From positions 62,001-126,000 of the forward strand of contig CAWEGO010000004.1 in the NCBI GenBank assembly GCA_963808725.1: a stretch of 64,000 nucleotides of DNA, in the 5' to 3' direction. The stretch comes from JAHFUA01 sp963808725. GTDB taxonomy: Bacteria; Acidobacteriota; Terriglobia; Terriglobales; Acidobacteriaceae. This document shows positions 23,622-33,491 of the stretch, piece after piece; position 1 is the first letter of the stretch, and every line of letters begins with the position of its first letter. The notes under the pieces were generated by a model, which searched no databases, was not told the origin of the DNA, and saw only the letters and a program-made list of their open reading frames with translations. The position numbers and the translations under genes are program-made.

Positions 23622-26119
23622 ATGTCTGCTCAGAAGTCCTCGGTGTGTGCGGTGATGTTGTTTCTTGTGCTCGGATGGGTGAGTGTGGTGTCGGCACAGT
23701 CCGCACCGGCCGCTCCCGCTGCATGGACGGCGAGCACCGCCGTGCCGCGGCTGGTAAAGTTCAGCGGGGTGGTGACGGACGCGGCCGGCAATCCGCGTAG
23801 CGGCGTTACCGGCATGACCTTCGCCCTGTACAAGGACCAGGCCGGCGGCGCGGCGCTGTGGCTGGAGACGCAGAACGTCACCCTGGACGTGCAGGGCCGC
23901 TACACCGTACTGCTGGGAGCGAACAGCGCGGAAGGGGTGCCGCTGGATGCGTTCACAGCCAATGAAGCCCAATGGCTGGGGATCCATCCGGAAGGGCTGC
24001 CCGAACAGCGGGTGCTGCTGGTGAGCGTGCCTTACGCCCTGAAGGCGGCTGACGCCGAGACCCTGGGCGGCATACCGGCTTCGTCCTTCGTGCTGGCGGC
24101 GCCACTAGCCGCGGGCGCTACCACCAGCACGGGGCAGACGGGCACGACCCCGACTGCTGCGGGCGCATCGGTGCCCTCGCCGGCGATCAGCGGCAGTGGG
24201 ACCGTGAATACGCTCGCCAAGTTCGACGCCTCAACGACGAACCTCATCAGCTCCTCGATCACGGACACGGGCACGGCGGTCAGCACCACGGAACCGGTGG
24301 GAATCGGCACCGCCAGCCCGGGAGCCCTACTCGACGTGGAGTTTACGACCAGTGCGCCCACCAACGCCCTGCTCTCCAACATCAACTACAACAACAGCAC
24401 GGCCGTTACTAACGCCGTGGTTTCGGCCTTCGATATGAACTTCATGGACGGCAGCACGGCCGCGAACCTGTCGAAGCAGACGGCGCGCATCGCCTATATC
24501 CGCGAAGCGGGGGCGACGGGAGGAGTGACGGCGTTTGACACAGCGCTGACCACGACCGAGGTGGTGAATGCCAACGCCCCCTTTCCGGTGCGGTCGATCA
24601 ACATTGAAGGTCCCAATATGAATACGGGGACCACGCTGTCCAACTTCACCGGCCTCTACATCGGCTCGCCCAGCGGGGCGGGCACGGTGACGAGCAAGTT
24701 CGCGTTGGTGACGGAGCCCAACGCCGGCAACGTGGGCATTGGAACGACCGCGCCGGGCGCGAAGCTGGAGGTGGCGGGCAGCCTGACGGTGGACACCCCC
24801 GGCGTCATCACCGGTGACGGCTCCGGCCTGACCAACCTGAGTGCCAGTAGTTTGAGCAGCGGAACCATACCGAGCGGGGTGAACGGCTCCGGGCTGACCA
24901 ATCTGAACGCTAGTAACCTCGCGACAGGCACGGTCGCGGCAGCGCGGTTGCCGGCCGATGTGGCCTATGTCGACGTGAGCAACATCTTCACCGGCAACCA
25001 GAGCGTCACCGGTAACCTCAGCCTGTCGGGTTCACTAGCTCTGCCCAACACCACGTCGGCCTCGGTGGGCGTGATCACCTTGGGCAGCACGCCGTTCCTA
25101 CACAACTTCGGAACCAATAACACCTTCGTCGGCGCCTCGGCCGGAAACCTGACCATGACGAGCGTCGGCAACAATACCGCAGTGGGCGCCACCGCGCTCA
25201 CCGCCAACACCACGGGCAGAGGCCAATCGGCGTTCGGCAACGCCGCGCTCGCCGCCGCCACGACCGGCACTCAAAACTCCGCCTTTGGCGCAAGTGCGCT
25301 CACCGCCAACACGACGGGTATGCAAAACGCCGCCTTCGGCAACAGCGCGCTCATCGACAACACGACGGGCAACACCAATTCCGCCTTCGGCACCGGAGCG
25401 CTGCTCGCCAACACGACGGCCAACCTCAACTCCGCCTTCGGCTTCGAGGCGCTCGTAACCAACACGACGGGTTCGAACAACTCCGCCTTCGGCGAAGGCG
25501 CGCTTTTTAGCCTTAATGGTGGATCAAACAATCTCGCGCTGGGCGGGCTGGCGGGCTCCAGTCTCACGGGGACCGAAAGCAACAACATCTACCTCGCCAA
25601 CAACGGAGTGGCCGGCGAATCGAACACCGCCCGCATCGGAACGGACCTGACAGCGGTCTTCATCACCGGGATCCGGGACGGACCAGTGCCAGCGGCGTGG
25701 GTGTCTTCATTAACACCGCCGGCCAGCTCGGCACCATCACCTCGTCGCGCCGGTTTAAGCACGACATCGCCGACATGGGCGCGGAAAGCGATCTGCTGAT
25801 GAAGTTGCGTCCGGTGGCGTTCTATTACAAGCCCGAACTCGACCAGACGCAGACCCGGCAGTACGGGCTGGTGGCCGAAGAAGTGGCGAAAGTCGCTCCG
25901 CAGCTTGTCGTCTACGACAAGGACGGCGCGCCGGAGACGGTACGCTACCACTTCGTCAACGCCATGCTCCTGAACGCGGTGCAGAAGCAACAGCGAGCGA
26001 TCCAGAGACAGCAGAGCACGATCGACCAGCAACAAAGCACGATCGACCAGCAACAGACGGAGATTCGAGACCTGGCCGCGCGGCTGGCCAAGCTGGAAGC
26101 CTTGCTGGCAAAGCGCTGA
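23622..26119 (+). pseudogene. Secreted tail-fibre-like protein with YadA-head repeats and S74 chaperone domain, one frameshift
   Basis: Large surface protein of about 830 aa, split by one missing base near 25680. It has a signal peptide ending VVSAQS, an acidobacterial N-terminal beta domain (LVKFSGVVTDAAGNP...), Ala/Ser/Thr-rich passenger, a run of NSAFG-ALxANTTG repeats (about 25200-25500) like the left-handed YadA head, and after the shift a peptidase S74 intramolecular chaperone domain (SSRRFKHDIADMG, then YGLVAEEVAKVAP) with a QQQSTID coiled-coil tail. S74 domains self-cleave after trimer folding. GAGGAGAG supports the ATG. Adding one base restores the full frame. Confidence 0.85.
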
Positions 26120-26197
26120 TCTGGGCCGGCTTCCGGAGCTGGGGGCGGCGATAGAGCTGATTCGTTGGTGCCGGGAACAGGACGTGAACCTGCATGC

Positions 26198-27892
26198 CTA
26201 CCGCTGCTTTTCTTTGTGGTCGATGACGGTGCGGATCTCGGCGCCGAACTTTTCCTGCATTCGGCGGACTACAGGATCTTCTGACGCGCGCGAGCGTCCC
26301 GGACGCGCAGGGGCGGGCGCGGAAGCGCTGTTGCCGTTGGCCGCGCCGCCAACCACCAGCACCTTGACCAGACGGCCCAGGGCTGCGCTGGCGGCGGTGT
26401 TGATGATCTTCCGCGCGTCAGGTACCAGCAACATCTCCAGCATCTTCGCCGAGGCCGCGGTGCGGACCACGACTTCGGCTTCCTCCACCTTCCACTCGCC
26501 CTGCTCCAGATGGTGAGCCAGCATGCCGTGCTTGCCTTCCAGTTCCTGGAGCACCCGCCCGGCGAGATCGCCGCTGGGCGCGCTCTGCGGACTTTCTGCC
26601 ACGGCAACACTGGCCGACATCTCCGCTTTCGGGCCGCTGCTCTTGCGGGCGCGGTCCTGCTCGAATGGCGAAGGCCGCGAGGGCTCGGGCGTACGCGGGG
26701 AAGCGCTGGCTGTCGGACGTGGCGGGACGGCGGGCGGGCGTGATGGCGCGGGCGCACTCGCCGGCGCCTGGCTCAGCAGTTCTTCGATGGGCAGCAACCG
26801 TTGCGCGTGCACCAGCTTCAGCAGACCCAGCTCCAGGTGGAATCGCTGCTCCTGCTTGTAGCTGAGTTCACTGTGGGTGCGCAGCAGGATTTGCAGGAAG
26901 CGGGTCAAGTCTTCCTCGCTGAATTTTTCCGCCACGCGGGCGACGCGCGCGCGTTCGTCGGCCGAAATCTGCAGCAGCGGAGAATCGGCGCCGCCGACTT
27001 TGGCGACCACGGAATTCCTCAAGAAGCGGACGAGTTGCCGCGCGAAGTGAGCTGGGTTCTGTCCTTCGGTAACCAGTTTATCGAGCAGGCGCAGCACGCG
27101 TTCACTCGAGTTCTCGGCCACGGCATCGAGGATATCTTCCAGCGTCTCCGAGGGGACGGCGCCCACCAGGCCGCGTACGACCTCCGCCGTGAGCGCGGCG
27201 CCGCAGCAGGCGATGGCCTGATCCATGATGGAGAGCGCGTCGCGCATGGAGCCGTCGCCGACCTCGGCCAGCATGGCCAGCGCGCCATCGTCCGCCTTGA
27301 TGCCTTCCTGCCCGGCGATTGCGCGCAACTGACCGACGATGTCGTCGAAGCGCACGGCGTGAAAGCTGAAGTGCTGGCAACGCGAGCGGATGGTCTGCGG
27401 AATATCCTCGGGCTGGGTGGTGGCCATCATGAAGATGACGTGCCCGGGCGGTTCTTCCAGGGTCTTGAGCAGGGCGTTGAAGGCAGCGTCGGTGATCTGG
27501 TGGGCTTCGTCGAGAATCCAGATCTTGTAGCGATCGCGGGCCGGCTGGTAGCGCGCGGATTCGCGCAGTTCGCGGATTTCGTCGATGCCGCGGTTGGTGG
27601 CAGCGTCGATCTCGATCACGTCCACCGCGCGGCCCTCGCGGATCTCCACGCAGGAGTCGCAGACGCCGCATGGCTCCGCCACCGGATGGTTCTTGGAGCG
27701 GCAGTTCAGCGCCATGGCCAGGATACGCGCGATGGTGGTTTTGCCGATGCCGCGATGGCCGCTGAAGATGTATCCGTGGGCCACGCGCTGCTGCGCGATG
27801 GCGTTCTGCAGCGTGCGCGTGACGTGCTCCTGCCCGATCACGTCGGAGAAACGCTGCGGACGGTACTTGCGCGCCAGTACCTGGTAGCTCAT
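26198..27892 (-). CDS. dnaX: DNA polymerase III subunit gamma/tau
   Basis: Clamp-loader ATPase of 564 aa. Walker A GHRGIGKTT near residue 45, a four-Cys zinc module (NCRSKN...CGVCDSC), Walker B LDEAHQI, and the sensor/arginine-finger motif RSRCQHF are all present, followed by the collar region and a Pro/Ser-rich linker. The tau-type C-terminal part is short. The ATG has no Shine-Dalgarno and TATAAT lies 10 nt upstream, suggesting a very short leader. Downstream ebfC and recR are on the same strand but separated by an oppositely oriented gene, so they probably need their own promoter. Confidence 0.96.
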   Translation of the reverse strand: MSYQVLARKYRPQRFSDVIGQEHVTRTLQNAIAQQRVAHGYIFSGHRGIGKTTIARILAMALNCRSKNHPVAEPCGVCDSCVEIREGRAVDVIEIDAATNRGIDEIRELRESARYQPARDRYKIWILDEAHQITDAAFNALLKTLEEPPGHVIFMMATTQPEDIPQTIRSRCQHFSFHAVRFDDIVGQLRAIAGQEGIKADDGALAMLAEVGDGSMRDALSIMDQAIACCGAALTAEVVRGLVGAVPSETLEDILDAVAENSSERVLRLLDKLVTEGQNPAHFARQLVRFLRNSVVAKVGGADSPLLQISADERARVARVAEKFSEEDLTRFLQILLRTHSELSYKQEQRFHLELGLLKLVHAQRLLPIEELLSQAPASAPAPSRPPAVPPRPTASASPRTPEPSRPSPFEQDRARKSSGPKAEMSASVAVAESPQSAPSGDLAGRVLQELEGKHGMLAHHLEQGEWKVEEAEVVVRTAASAKMLEMLLVPDARKIINTAASAALGRLVKVLVVGGAANGNSASAPAPARPGRSRASEDPVVRRMQEKFGAEIRTVIDHKEKQR

Positions 27893-27902
27893 GGGAAGTT
27901 TG

Positions 27903-27908
27903 ATTATA
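27903..27908 (-). promoter_or_regulatory. -10 box of dnaX
   Basis: Consensus TATAAT on the minus strand, 10 nt before the dnaX ATG; no ribosome-binding site between them. Confidence 0.5.
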
Positions 27909-27928
27909 CGTGACCGCCGCCGCGGGGT

Positions 27929-28789
27929 TCAGAACTGGAAGCCGGAGTCCCGTCGCACTACCGCTTCGATCAGCCCATAGGGCTCATCGGTCGCAACGAA
28001 GACTTCGTTGTGGTTTTCCATCCCGAACGGCGTCAGGTCCACCGGCAGGTGGTGCTTGTTGGGCATAGAGAGGCGGACAGCGTCGATCTCGCCGAAGGCG
28101 TCCAGCACCGCCCCAGCCATGGCGTACAGCGTGTGCTGCACCGATTCGCTGCGGTGTACAGCAAAGGTCTGGAGCAACACGCTGCGCGCGCCTTCCCAGC
28201 AGCGTCCGAAGGCGACATCGTGCCGGCCGTAACTCCAGTTCCCCTTCACCACCGTGGCGAAGATGCGGTCGCGGGTCTCTGGGAGCGTGGTGTAGGAGTC
28301 CCGGATGTAGCCCTCGAAGGCCGACTCGTGGCTCTTGAGTACCGGCAGGTCTTCGATGCCGGCCTGGATGGAATGTCCGCCGTGCGTGGCCGAGACCATC
28401 GCCGTGCGCTTGTCCGGGCGGCCGCCGACAAACGCCCAGGGATGCGGTTGGCCCTCGGCCGCGATCCGCGCCCACTGCCGCTCGGTCAGCGCGATGCGCA
28501 CGTTCCTGACCGGCGGATTGTTGGCCAGGAAATGATCGGCCAGGCGCAGCCCGAATTCCTCGATCTCGCCCACCGGCCGCTGGCCGGCCAGCGCGTAGAC
28601 GGTGTTCTTCATGGTGTCGGTGGGCAGCACCTTGCGGTTGTCGCCGTGGGTGTGGACTTCGTCGAAGTCGCCCTCGAACTGGATGTCAAGGGAAACGTCC
28701 TTCAGGTGGTGCTGTTCACTGCCGCGCGTGATCCGCACCAAGCGGATCCGCGATTCGCCGTAGTTACTGGCCGAGAGCTTGATTCCCAT
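27929..28789 (-). CDS. pucL: Urate oxidase (cofactor-free uricase)
   Basis: Uricase of 286 aa, oxidising urate to 5-hydroxyisourate. The two tunnelling-fold halves are visible. The first carries the catalytic threonine in PTDTMKNTVYAL near residue 57, and the second carries the SMPNKHHLPVDL motif (about 241-252) with the catalytic histidine. Length is typical (~300). It is the last gene of a purine-degradation operon after the xanthine dehydrogenase FAD subunit (33-nt gap). GAGGAAGC supports the ATG. Confidence 0.94.
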   Translation of the reverse strand: MGIKLSASNYGESRIRLVRITRGSEQHHLKDVSLDIQFEGDFDEVHTHGDNRKVLPTDTMKNTVYALAGQRPVGEIEEFGLRLADHFLANNPPVRNVRIALTERQWARIAAEGQPHPWAFVGGRPDKRTAMVSATHGGHSIQAGIEDLPVLKSHESAFEGYIRDSYTTLPETRDRIFATVVKGNWSYGRHDVAFGRCWEGARSVLLQTFAVHRSESVQHTLYAMAGAVLDAFGEIDAVRLSMPNKHHLPVDLTPFGMENHNEVFVATDEPYGLIEAVVRRDSGFQF

Positions 28790-28822
28790 GGCTCAGCTTC
28801 CTCGATAGGCTGACGAGCGCGC

Positions 28823-29704
28823 TCATGCCGGTTCGCCTGCCGGCGGCGCGATCAGTCCGAGGAGAAACTCCTCGAGCAGATTCTGCGACACGCGGGTGCG
28901 GTAGCGGGCAGTGGAGCGGAAGTCGTCAATGGGCTGAATCTCCCGCGCCAGCTCGTCACCGGCCGCGCGAATCATTTCCGCGGTGAGTTTTCCCCGCAGC
29001 AGCGTTTCGGTCTTGCGACAGCGCAGCACGGTCGGGGCCACGCTGCCCAGTGCGATGCGCACGTCATTGATCTCGCCGCGCTCGACCAGCGCCGCAGCCG
29101 CGAAGCAGACCTTCGAAATCGCCTGCGCCCGCCGCGTTCCCACCTTGCGATAATATTGCCGCCAGTTCTTCTTCGTTCGCGGCAGGCGGATGTTCCGGAT
29201 TACCTCCTCCGGCCGCATGTCCATCTTCTTATAACCGAGATGAAAACCGGCATAGGGCACCCACCGCGTACGGCTCGCCGAAACCAGCTCCAGCTCGGCA
29301 TCGTAGACCAGCAGCGCGGGAGGAGAATCGGCCGCCGGCGAGGCGTTGGCGATGTTGCCGCCCAGCGTGCCCCGGTTTTGGGTGGCGATTCCGCCGGTCT
29401 CGTACGCAGCGCGGCAGAGCAGAGGGAACTCCTGCTGCAGGATGGCCGTCGTCTGCACCTGCCGGTAGGTGATCATGGCGCCGAGCGTGACGTGGTCGTC
29501 GGTCAGGGCGTAGCCACGAAGCCCCTTCAGCCGAGCCACGCTCAAGAACTTTCTGTCCGCCAGCTTGCCTTGCTCGAGCAGCACCATCAGATCGGTGCCG
29601 CCGGCGAACGGCTTCCACTCCCCCGGTTCGCGCGCCATGATCTCGAGCGCTTCATCGAGCTCGAGCGGGACCCGCATGTCGTAGGCCGGCAGGTACGATC
29701 TCAT
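28823..29704 (-). CDS. Xanthine dehydrogenase FAD-binding subunit
   Basis: FAD subunit of a three-component molybdenum hydroxylase, 293 aa. FAD pyrophosphate motifs FAGGTDLMVLL (about 37-47) and TLGGNIANASPAADS (about 113-127) are present, with the CO dehydrogenase flavoprotein C-terminal domain behind. Its ATG overlaps the TGA of the iron-sulfur gene, so the two are translationally coupled. Together with neighbouring guanine deaminase and uricase the substrate is most likely xanthine/hypoxanthine. Confidence 0.92.
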   Translation of the reverse strand: MRSYLPAYDMRVPLELDEALEIMAREPGEWKPFAGGTDLMVLLEQGKLADRKFLSVARLKGLRGYALTDDHVTLGAMITYRQVQTTAILQQEFPLLCRAAYETGGIATQNRGTLGGNIANASPAADSPPALLVYDAELELVSASRTRWVPYAGFHLGYKKMDMRPEEVIRNIRLPRTKKNWRQYYRKVGTRRAQAISKVCFAAAALVERGEINDVRIALGSVAPTVLRCRKTETLLRGKLTAEMIRAAGDELAREIQPIDDFRSTARYRTRVSQNLLEEFLLGLIAPPAGEPA

Positions 29705-30192
29705 GCGCCGGCTCCGACGCTCTTTTTGCAGGCTTGTAGCACAGCTTCAAAGATACGTATGTATCCCGTGCAACGGCAGAGGTTACCCGCTAACCCATTG
29801 CGGATGTCGTCTTCGGCAGGCTGAGCTGATTGGCGTGCGAGCAGTGTGACTGCGGCCAGCACCATCCCCGGCGTGCAGATGCCGCACTGCGCGGCGCCGC
29901 ACTCGACGAAAGCCTCCTGCACGACGTGCAGCGTTTCACCGGAGATGCCTTCGATGGTCGTGATCCTGCAGCCCTCCACCTGCGCCACCGGCACCAGGCA
30001 ACTGTTCACCAGTTGGCCGTCGATGAGCACCGAGCAGGCGCCGCACACGCCTTCGCCGCAGCCTTCCTTAGTACCGGTAAGGCGCAGCTCCTGGCGCAGT
30101 ATGTCGAGCAGCCGTGCCATGGGATAGGCCTCGACCGTGCGCGGCTCGCCGTTGACCGCGAAGCTGACCGCGACCTTCGGCGTCTCAGACAT
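29701..30192 (-). CDS. Xanthine dehydrogenase [2Fe-2S] subunit
   Basis: Iron-sulfur subunit of 163 aa. The plant-type ferredoxin cluster motif CGEGVCGACSVLIDG (about 42-56) and the second, all-helical cluster motifs CGICTPGMVLA and NLCRCTGYIRI are both intact. It passes electrons from the molybdenum site to FAD. It overlaps the molybdenum-subunit gene by 8 nt and the FAD gene by 4 nt. Operon order is Mo subunit, FeS, FAD. Confidence 0.94.
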   Translation of the reverse strand: MSETPKVAVSFAVNGEPRTVEAYPMARLLDILRQELRLTGTKEGCGEGVCGACSVLIDGQLVNSCLVPVAQVEGCRITTIEGISGETLHVVQEAFVECGAAQCGICTPGMVLAAVTLLARQSAQPAEDDIRNGLAGNLCRCTGYIRIFEAVLQACKKSVGAGA

Positions 30193-32413
30193 GCACGCCC
30201 TCCAGCGCTTCCATCAGCACTTCCGGCGTGACCGGAATGCGCTTGATGCTCACCCCGATAGCGTTTTCGATGGCATTCACGATGGCCGGCGCCGGCCCGT
30301 CGATGGGCAGCTCGCCAAGACCCTTGGCGCCACCCGGCCCGTGCGCGTAGGGCACTTCCTCGAAGAACACGCGGATGCGCGGCAGGTCGGCGGAAGTCGG
30401 CATGATATAGTTGGTCATCTGGCTGTTGACCATGCGTCCTTCCTGCCAGACCACGTTCTCGTAGAGCGCGAAGCCCACGCCCTGCGCCACGCCGCCCTCG
30501 ATCTGGCCCGCGGCCAGCACCGGATTGATGACCCGCCCGACTTCCTGCACGGCGACGAAATCATCCACGCGAATTTCGTATGTGGTCATGTCCACCGAAA
30601 CTTCCGCCACATACACCGCCCAGGCGTAAGCGCCGTAGGCGTCGCCGCGACATTTCTCGTCGTCCCAGTAGATGTCCGCAGGCGCGCTGTACTCGCTAGT
30701 GGATTTCAGCGCGCCGTGGCGTGCGATGAACTTGCGGCAGGCTTGCCGGAACTGCGCAGATGTGTATTTCTCCGGCAGCAAGCCACTAGACAGAAGCTGA
30801 TGCCGGATGCCCAGCACCGCCGATTCCACCAGCTTGCCCACTACCATGCAGGTACGTGAAGCCATCGTCGGACCGCTGTTGGGGACCAGCGCGGTGTCCG
30901 GTTGCACAACTTCGATCAGGTCGTAATCCACGCCCAGAGCTTCGGCGGCGATCTGCGAGAACACGGTAGTGGTGCCTTGTCCCATCTCGGTGCTGGCGCC
31001 GAGCACGCGCACTTGGCCTTCCGGCGTGGCTTCGGCGCTGACCAGCGATGCCATGTAGCGTTCGCCGGATCCGGTGAGTCCGGCGCCGTGCAGAAACGAC
31101 GCCAGGCCGATGCCTTTTTTCACCGCGCGGCGCGGATTCTCCTCCGCAAAGCGCTGGCGCTTGGCGTGGTAATCGCTCAGCTCGAGCGCGCGCTCGAGCA
31201 GCGCGGCCATGTCAATCTTTTCCCGGACCACCTGCCCGACCGCCAGCGTCTCACCGTGCTTGACGAAGTTGCGGCGGCGAAATTCCTCCGGGGTTAGGCC
31301 GAGGGTTTTGGCGGCCTGGTCCATCTGGCGCTCCAGCGCAAAGATGCTCTGCGACGCGCCGAAGCCGCGAAACGCTCCGTGCGGCGGGAAGCTGGTGGCC
31401 ACGGCTTTGCTGCGAATGCGGACATTGGGACAGAAGTACGGCCCGGCGGCGTGGATGGTCCCGCGCGATAGCACTACCGGCGAGAGCGTGGCATAGGCGC
31501 CGCCATCCACCACGAACTCGATGTCCACGGCGAGCAGCTTGCCCTCGCGCGTGACCGCAGTGCGGTGTCGAGTGCGCGAAGGGTGCCGCTTGGTGGTGGC
31601 CGCCATGTCCTCCATGCGGTCGTAGACGATCTTCACCGGCTTGCCCGACTTCCACGCCAGCAGCGCGGCGTGCCCGGCGATCATCGACGGATACTCTTCC
31701 TTCCCGCCGAAGCCGCCGCCGGTTTCGGTTTGGATCACGCGAACGCTGTTGACGGGCAAGCCAAGCAACGTCATCAGCGCACGGTGCACATAGTACGGAC
31801 ACTGCATCGAGCCCCACACGGTCAAGCCCTGCTCGGCGTCGAAGCTTGCGATCATCCCCTGCGGCTCGATGTAGAGCTGCTCCTGGGCGCCGGTCCCGTA
31901 CTCGCCTTCGATGATGAGGTGGGCGCGGCTCCATGCGCTCTCCACGTCGCCCGCCTCCACCAGGAAGGATTTGAAGATGTTGTCCTCGCCCCAGATCACT
32001 TGCTTCCTGGCGAGGGATTCGTCGATGGTGAACACTGGCGGCAGCGGCTCGATGTCGAGCTCAACCCGGCGCCGCGCTTCTTCCAGCAGATAGGGGTCCG
32101 CGTGGGCCAGCAGCACCACCGGCTCTTCCGCGTGGTTCACGACTTGGTCCGCGAGACACGGCTGGTCGTCGAGGATAAGCGCCACGCAGTTCTTGCCGGG
32201 GATGTCCTTGGCGGTGACGATGGTGAACTCGTCCCAGGGAATGTCCTCGGCGAAGTGGATCGCGCGAAGGCGTCCGCGCACGACCGGGCTGCGCACGGTC
32301 ACGCCGTGCAGCATATCCGGCATGGCGATGTCGTCCACGTAGACGGCCCGCCCGGTCACCTTCTGGCGCCCTTCTTTCCTCGGGATGGACTTGCCAATGA
32401 ATCGGTCAGGCAT
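30185..32413 (-). CDS. Xanthine dehydrogenase molybdopterin-binding subunit
   Basis: Catalytic subunit of 742 aa. It contains the N-terminal a/b hammerhead domain, the cofactor loop TGGGFGGKEEY, the substrate-arginine motif GAFRGFGASQS, EMGQGTTTVFSQIAAE, and the active-site glutamate near the end in GAKGLGELPIDGPAP. The set matches xanthine dehydrogenase rather than CO dehydrogenase, which has a VAYRCSFR loop. No Shine-Dalgarno is evident before the ATG. Genomic context (guanine deaminase upstream, uricase downstream) supports purine oxidation. Confidence 0.92.
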   Translation of the reverse strand: MPDRFIGKSIPRKEGRQKVTGRAVYVDDIAMPDMLHGVTVRSPVVRGRLRAIHFAEDIPWDEFTIVTAKDIPGKNCVALILDDQPCLADQVVNHAEEPVVLLAHADPYLLEEARRRVELDIEPLPPVFTIDESLARKQVIWGEDNIFKSFLVEAGDVESAWSRAHLIIEGEYGTGAQEQLYIEPQGMIASFDAEQGLTVWGSMQCPYYVHRALMTLLGLPVNSVRVIQTETGGGFGGKEEYPSMIAGHAALLAWKSGKPVKIVYDRMEDMAATTKRHPSRTRHRTAVTREGKLLAVDIEFVVDGGAYATLSPVVLSRGTIHAAGPYFCPNVRIRSKAVATSFPPHGAFRGFGASQSIFALERQMDQAAKTLGLTPEEFRRRNFVKHGETLAVGQVVREKIDMAALLERALELSDYHAKRQRFAEENPRRAVKKGIGLASFLHGAGLTGSGERYMASLVSAEATPEGQVRVLGASTEMGQGTTTVFSQIAAEALGVDYDLIEVVQPDTALVPNSGPTMASRTCMVVGKLVESAVLGIRHQLLSSGLLPEKYTSAQFRQACRKFIARHGALKSTSEYSAPADIYWDDEKCRGDAYGAYAWAVYVAEVSVDMTTYEIRVDDFVAVQEVGRVINPVLAAGQIEGGVAQGVGFALYENVVWQEGRMVNSQMTNYIMPTSADLPRIRVFFEEVPYAHGPGGAKGLGELPIDGPAPAIVNAIENAIGVSIKRIPVTPEVLMEALEGVHV

Positions 32414-32439
32414 GGTTATATCGGCAGATTACAACACAA

Positions 32440-32512
32440 ATGAAAAACGCAGAGGACGCAGAGGCTCTTCATTATTTCGGCGTCCTCTACGTCCTCGGCG
32501 GTGGTAATTTGA
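32440..32512. repeat. 'acgcagaggacgcagagg' inverted spacer repeat
   Basis: A direct doublet of ACGCAGAGG with a diverged inverted partner (cgtcctctacgtcctcgg) fills the 110-nt gap between the deaminase and xanthine dehydrogenase genes. Confidence 0.55.
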
Positions 32513-32524
32513 TCCTGGTTCACA

Positions 32525-32992
32525 TCAATAAGGAATCTTGTCGGGCTTTTCCTGCCAGGCGCGGAATGCGGCCAGCGCTTCGTGGCGCAGCATCTGCACC
32601 ATGGCGATGCTGCGGGCGGTCGGCGGAGACGCGAGTTCGCGATAGATGCGCGAGTCGTCGAAGCCGATGGCAGCCGCATCCTCCACAGTGTTGGCATAGT
32701 AAACCTTGTCCGGCCGCGCCCAGTAGATCAGCCCCAGGCACATAGGACAGGGCTCGCAACTGGTGTAGATGTCGCATCCCGGCAGTTGGAAATGCTTGAG
32801 GGTGCGGCAAGCGGCCCGCACCGCCAGCATCTCGGCATGGGCACTGGGGTCGTTGGTGAAGGTCACCTGGTTGGCGCCTTCGGCGATAATCTCATCGCCC
32901 CGCACTACCACGGCGGCAAACGGGCCTCCGCGGCCCGACCTGACGTTCTCCAGCGAGAGCGCGATGGCGCGGCGCATGAATCGTTCCTGCAA
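32525..32992 (-). CDS. guaD: Guanine deaminase (CDA-fold, GuaD type)
   Basis: Cytidine-deaminase-fold enzyme of 155 aa, resembling Bacillus GuaD in length and layout and converting guanine to xanthine. Zinc motif HAEMLAV (about 51-57, His ligand and catalytic Glu) and CEPCPMCLG (about 79-87) are present, as is a GuaD-like C-terminus with GFDDSRIYREL. The TTG start at 32992 is favoured over an ATG 15 nt later, since GGGGGGAA precedes it and the family N-terminus aligns. It is the first gene of the purine operon and delivers xanthine to the dehydrogenase. Confidence 0.9.
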   Translation of the reverse strand: MQERFMRRAIALSLENVRSGRGGPFAAVVVRGDEIIAEGANQVTFTNDPSAHAEMLAVRAACRTLKHFQLPGCDIYTSCEPCPMCLGLIYWARPDKVYYANTVEDAAAIGFDDSRIYRELASPPTARSIAMVQMLRHEALAAFRAWQEKPDKIPY

Positions 32993-33257
32993 CAGTTCCC
33001 CCCGGATGCGCGGATGGTATCAGCTTACGACATAGATTACTCCGCCGGCGCGCTTGGACTATAGGGCGAGTGAGTCCCCACGGGGCCTATCCCTGAGAAA
33101 TCTTCCGTGGTCGCCCAAGTGTGCCGGGCGCGGTGGCGCAGGTGTTTTTCCCAAATCGCAGCATTCCGGGCTGGACATGCGCGAGATACCCGCCGTGTAA
33201 CGCCTGCCGTCTCAGCAGTATTGAAGCACGACGGGGTCAGGCAGGAGTGCGGCGGAG
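32993..33257. other. Intergenic region between guaD and brnA
   Basis: No recognised gene. A minus-strand frame of 74 codons here has no start signal or known domain and is probably not a gene. The guaD operon promoter should be near 33000-33060 on the minus strand. Confidence 0.4.
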
Positions 33258-33491
33258 TCAACGCCTTCGACGGAGCCGCTCCTTTGTCATATGAATCAAT
33301 GTGCGCAAGGCCGCATTAACGGACTTTTCGTCGGGGAAGTATGCAGCCACGTCCGGTGACAAGAGTACGAGGTTGGTGCCCGCTCGATAACGTGCGGTGT
33401 ATTTGCCGCGAACTCCGCCCTTCAGCTTGGACCGATCGTACTCGGGACGCAGTTCCTCACGTTGTTCTCGTTTCTCAGTTGCTTTCTTCAT
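33258..33491 (-). CDS. brnA: BrnA-type antitoxin
   Basis: Small basic protein of 77 aa that begins MKKATEK and contains GKYTARYRAGTNLVLLSPDVAAYFPDEKSVNAALRTLI, the ribbon-helix-helix-like form of BrnA/CopG antitoxins. It binds and silences BrnT and represses its own operon. It overlaps the brnT stop by 17 nt, with the toxin gene first, which is normal for brnTA. An upstream open extension of the frame lies inside brnT and is ignored. Confidence 0.85.
   Translation of the reverse strand: MKKATEKREQREELRPEYDRSKLKGGVRGKYTARYRAGTNLVLLSPDVAAYFPDEKSVNAALRTLIHMTKERLRRRR

Noticed and set aside
33037..33261. Minus-strand 74-codon frame between guaD and brnA
   Set aside because: No ribosome site, no domain, unusual composition; judged spurious.
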